Assembly (NCBI GenBank): GCA_043820045.1
Contig: JBDREF010000373.1
Location: forward strand, 1-8,333
Direction: 5' to 3'
Source: JBDREF01 sp043820045
Lineage (GTDB): Bacteria; Planctomycetota; Phycisphaerae; Sedimentisphaerales; Anaerobacaceae
DNA length: 8,333 bases
A program made the position numbers and the translations under genes. The notes beneath the pieces are model-generated. The model saw only the letters and a program-made list of their open reading frames with translations. It ran no database searches and was not told the DNA's origin. Shown piece by piece: positions 6,425 to 8,333 of the stretch. Position 1 is the first letter of the stretch. Each line of letters opens with the position of its first letter.

Positions 6425-7566
6425 AATCCTGCCTCCCGGCCGCAAATTTCATATATTCGGTCATAAGCCTCAGCCTGCTCCTGAGGGCTCTGGCAGTAAG
6501 TGACCACAATCAGTTTCATCCCCGGCCTCCACAACCGCCGGACGCTGTCGGCGATGGTATCGGGGCCGCCCACAATCCGAGCGTTGAGTGCGATGCCGGT
6601 ATTTGCAAATGACTCGGCAAAAGGTTCCGGCGGATTCGGCGTCGGGTCCGTGGCCGCCGAAAACGCACCATCGACCACGCGCAGTCCCCGCATCTTCTTT
6701 ATCGCCTCGGCCTTGTCGGACCAGTTGCCGCAACTGTGGAACGTGCAGCCTGCGAAAAACCCTCCTGCATATTCCACAGCCGGTGCGGCGAATTCAAGGT
6801 ATTGCTCTGCCGAAATCATCGATGAATTGTCATCGCTCATCCCGAGCCCTTCGAAACAGCGGCACGAAGCATATCCGTGTCCCGGCCAGGCTAACACTTC
6901 GCCGATACGCCCGATCTGCTCGCGTGTAAACTCCACCAGCAGTTCGGCGAGACGCTGAAGTAATGCCTTGACCGCTTCGGGCTCGTCAAACATGCTTAGG
7001 AAAAAATCGCTCATCTCTACAACGTTGCCGGCAATGTTCAGAGGCGACTGGGTATCGGTCAGTGACATGGGTACCCGCCCGCCGGTTTTTTCGAGAAAAA
7101 AATCCATCATCTCCAGCGCATGAGCGCCGATGCTACTCTGCGATACAGGCGTAGTTGCATACTCGAGTGCTTCTCTGACGGACCGGAATTTCGGCCGCAC
7201 AGCCGGGGCCTGTTTTTCTTTCCAGATGTAGTCTATGCCGAACGCGCCGGCAACCGGACCGATGCCGTACCACGGTATTAGAAAGTTGGGAACATCGGCC
7301 TTGAAGTCCATGCTCTTTTTCAGGCAGCCAAGCTGCAACGCCAAAGAAGCTTTCATATCCCCGCAGCCGTAGGAAAAAACTTCGGCGGCCCGCATCCGCC
7401 GGTGCACAAGCACACCCGACTCGGCCTGCCAGAAGGCCCGGCAACGCTCGATCAGCGACGCCTCGTAATCCGCATACGCCTCGAAGTCAAACGCTGCTGG
7501 CGCAACGGGCTCCACCGGCGTCGCCTGAACATCAACACTCATCTGGTCGAATATTTCTTTGCTCAT
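6421..7566 (-). CDS. URO-D/MtaA-like protein (uroporphyrinogen decarboxylase family, putative zinc methyltransferase)
   Basis: A 381-residue protein from the ATG at 7566 (393 if the TTG at 7602 is used; neither start has a clear ribosome binding site). Family-type segments include TDTQSPLNIAGNV (about 170-182), the SDDNSSMISAEQYLEFAAP block (254-272) and TFHSCGNWSDK (275-285). The last contains H277-x-C279, and a further Cys at about 358 (VTYCQSP) lies 79 residues on. This HxC...C arrangement is that of the zinc ligands in corrinoid-dependent methyltransferases such as MtaA and MtbA, and argues against a haem-pathway uroporphyrinogen decarboxylase. No signal peptide is seen. No corrinoid protein is encoded in the window, so the methyl donor and acceptor are unknown. 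It overlaps the hydrolase gene by ATGA and follows the symporter gene after 134 bases. Many planctomycete genomes carry members of this family near sugar genes, whose function is not settled. Confidence 0.8.
   Translation of the reverse strand: MSKEIFDQMSVDVQATPVEPVAPAAFDFEAYADYEASLIERCRAFWQAESGVLVHRRMRAAEVFSYGCGDMKASLALQLGCLKKSMDFKADVPNFLIPWYGIGPVAGAFGIDYIWKEKQAPAVRPKFRSVREALEYATTPVSQSSIGAHALEMMDFFLEKTGGRVPMSLTDTQSPLNIAGNVVEMSDFFLSMFDEPEAVKALLQRLAELLVEFTREQIGRIGEVLAWPGHGYASCRCFEGLGMSDDNSSMISAEQYLEFAAPAVEYAGGFFAGCTFHSCGNWSDKAEAIKKMRGLRVVDGAFSAATDPTPNPPEPFAESFANTGIALNARIVGGPDTIADSVRRLWRPGMKLIVVTYCQSPQEQAEAYDRIYEICGREAGL
6432..6437 (-). promoter_or_regulatory. Ribosome binding site GGGAGG for the hydrolase
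   Basis: On the - strand GGGAGG lies inside the last codons of the URO-D-like gene, 7 bases before the ATG at 6424. It selects this ATG over the in-frame codon at 6445 and, with the 4-base ATGA stop/start overlap (6421-6424), indicates translational coupling of the two genes. Confidence 0.75.
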
Positions 7567-7700
7567 TCTAAGCCGGTCTTGGAGCACTCTAATAATTGTC
7601 AACTTGTCTTATCAGCAAGGCACAGCGGGATACCGGTCAGCAAGTAGGACGGGCAATTTTTTGCCCATGCTGCAAATGCTGCCTTCGTCAGTTGGTCAGT
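7567..7700. other. Intergenic gap between symporter and URO-D-like genes
   Basis: This 134-base gap is the longest on the - strand side of the window. It contains one short perfect inverted repeat (7651-7666) and, on the - strand, a TTGACA (7602-7597) with no acceptable -10 box at 16-18 bases. No clear promoter or gene is visible, so whether the symporter is co-transcribed with the four genes downstream is undecided. Confidence 0.5.
7651..7666 (-). terminator. Short hairpin after the symporter gene, possible weak terminator
   Basis: GGGCAA and TTGCCC form a perfect 6-base stem around a 4-base loop, 34 bases downstream of the symporter stop. There is no U-run after the stem on the - strand, so it does not fit a standard intrinsic terminator. 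It could instead attenuate transcription or stabilise a 3' end, or be incidental. Confidence 0.3.
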
Positions 7701-8333
7701 CTATCCGCTTGCGATAATATAGACTACCGCCACAATCGCCGCCACACAGGCCCACCCGGCCAGGAATCCCAAAACCGAGACCCGCGAAGGAATCGCAATT
7801 TCCAGACTCGTATTCGGGAACAGATTTCGCCTCTCGGGCACAACCGCTCCAGCCGGCAAAGTGCAAGGCGTGTCCACCTGCTCGCCCAACGTAACCGGCG
7901 TCCGGATAAGGGCATAGAAATTCTCCAGCTTGTCTTTGGCCACGGGCCGCGTGGCGAGGCTAACCACAATCCCGCTGATTAGTCCGGCCCCGAGATACAG
8001 TATCATCTGCCACGGCAGGTGAAGCTTGCCGCCCCACAGGATGAACTCCGGCATATATGCCGCAAAATGCGCGTTGAAGTCCCAGAGCACTCGCTCACCG
8101 AACGCGATCTCGCTGGTGAACAGCATTACGGCGAAGCCGACCAGCGTCGTGGCCCACGCCCCCGCGGTGGTCATTCGCCGCCAGAAAAGTCCCAGCCAGA
8201 ACGCAAGTCCCATCATCGCCGATATCTTCCAGAATATCTCCAAACCCTCCACCACGCCGCGCAGGCTGTAGGCAAATGCCACACCGCCGGCAACCACCGC
8301 CACCGAAGCAATCCGCCCGACCGTGACATAGTG
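7701..8333 (-). CDS. Sodium:solute symporter (SSS family), C-terminal part, 5' end outside window
   Basis: The frame is open to the right edge, so only the C-terminal 210 residues are seen; the GTG at 8303 is internal. Five hydrophobic spans are visible: about residues 3-24, 34-54, 62-82, 104-124 and 182-208, matching the last membrane helices of SLC5/SSS transporters. The segment LEIFWKISAMMGLAFWLGLFWRR, split by short polar turns and followed by TTAGAWATTLVGF, is typical of this family in planctomycetes and Bacteroidetes. A polar segment of about 50 residues (about 130-180) precedes the last helix. The protein would sit in the inner membrane and use the sodium gradient. A sugar or uronate substrate fits the GH28 and uxaE genes downstream, but the substrate-binding helices are outside the window. 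The stop is TAG. Confidence 0.85.
   Translation of the reverse strand, partial: HYVTVGRIASVAVVAGGVAFAYSLRGVVEGLEIFWKISAMMGLAFWLGLFWRRMTTAGAWATTLVGFAVMLFTSEIAFGERVLWDFNAHFAAYMPEFILWGGKLHLPWQMILYLGAGLISGIVVSLATRPVAKDKLENFYALIRTPVTLGEQVDTPCTLPAGAVVPERRNLFPNTSLEIAIPSRVSVLGFLAGWACVAAIVAVVYIIASG

Noticed and set aside
6425..6445. Longer start of the hydrolase at 6445
   Set aside because: The ATG at 6424 has GGGAGG at 7 bases and the ATGA coupling; the extra seven residues look like read-through of that ribosome binding site.
7567..7602. TTG start at 7602 for the URO-D-like gene, or a - strand promoter using the TTGACA there
   Set aside because: No ribosome binding site precedes the TTG, and no -10 box lies 16-18 bases after the TTGACA. 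The ATG at 7566 is preferred, although it too lacks a clear site.

Overview
The window looks like part of a Planctomycetota genome, most likely Phycisphaerae-like. Three things suggest this by recognition rather than search: a secreted protein with GLUG repeats and a C-terminal dockerin-like EF-hand module, a Gfo/Idh/MocA oxidoreductase whose visible N-terminus looks like the tail of an export signal, and a URO-D-like protein beside polysaccharide-degradation genes.

Layout. The left third (1-2622) is on the + strand. It holds the 3' part of a Gfo/Idh/MocA-type oxidoreductase, a near-consensus sigma-70-type promoter, and a GLUG-repeat secreted protein with a strong Shine-Dalgarno sequence. The right two thirds (8333 down to 2617) is a five-gene run on the - strand. 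In transcription order it contains the 3' part of a sodium:solute symporter, a URO-D/MtaA-like protein, an alpha/beta hydrolase (esterase-like), a secreted GH28 polygalacturonase-family protein, and a tagaturonate epimerase (uxaE). The two blocks converge, and the last genes overlap at their stop codons.

How the genes fit together (inference). The - strand block reads as a pectin/galacturonate utilisation cluster. The exported GH28 protein would attack a galacturonan outside the cytoplasm. The symporter could import the released sugar or uronate. UxaE would interconvert tagaturonate and fructuronate after galacturonate isomerisation. The hydrolase could remove acyl or methyl ester groups. The URO-D-like protein carries an HxC...C zinc-ligand pattern of the corrinoid methyltransferase type and is translationally coupled to the hydrolase, so a role in methyl-group handling is possible but unproven. 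The uronate isomerase and fructuronate reductase that would complete the route are not in the window.

The points most worth following are the GH28 protein, which lacks the canonical His-containing and RIK active-site motifs, and the ATGA-coupled URO-D-like/hydrolase pair. I saw no RNA genes, CRISPR arrays, insertion sequences or phage genes.
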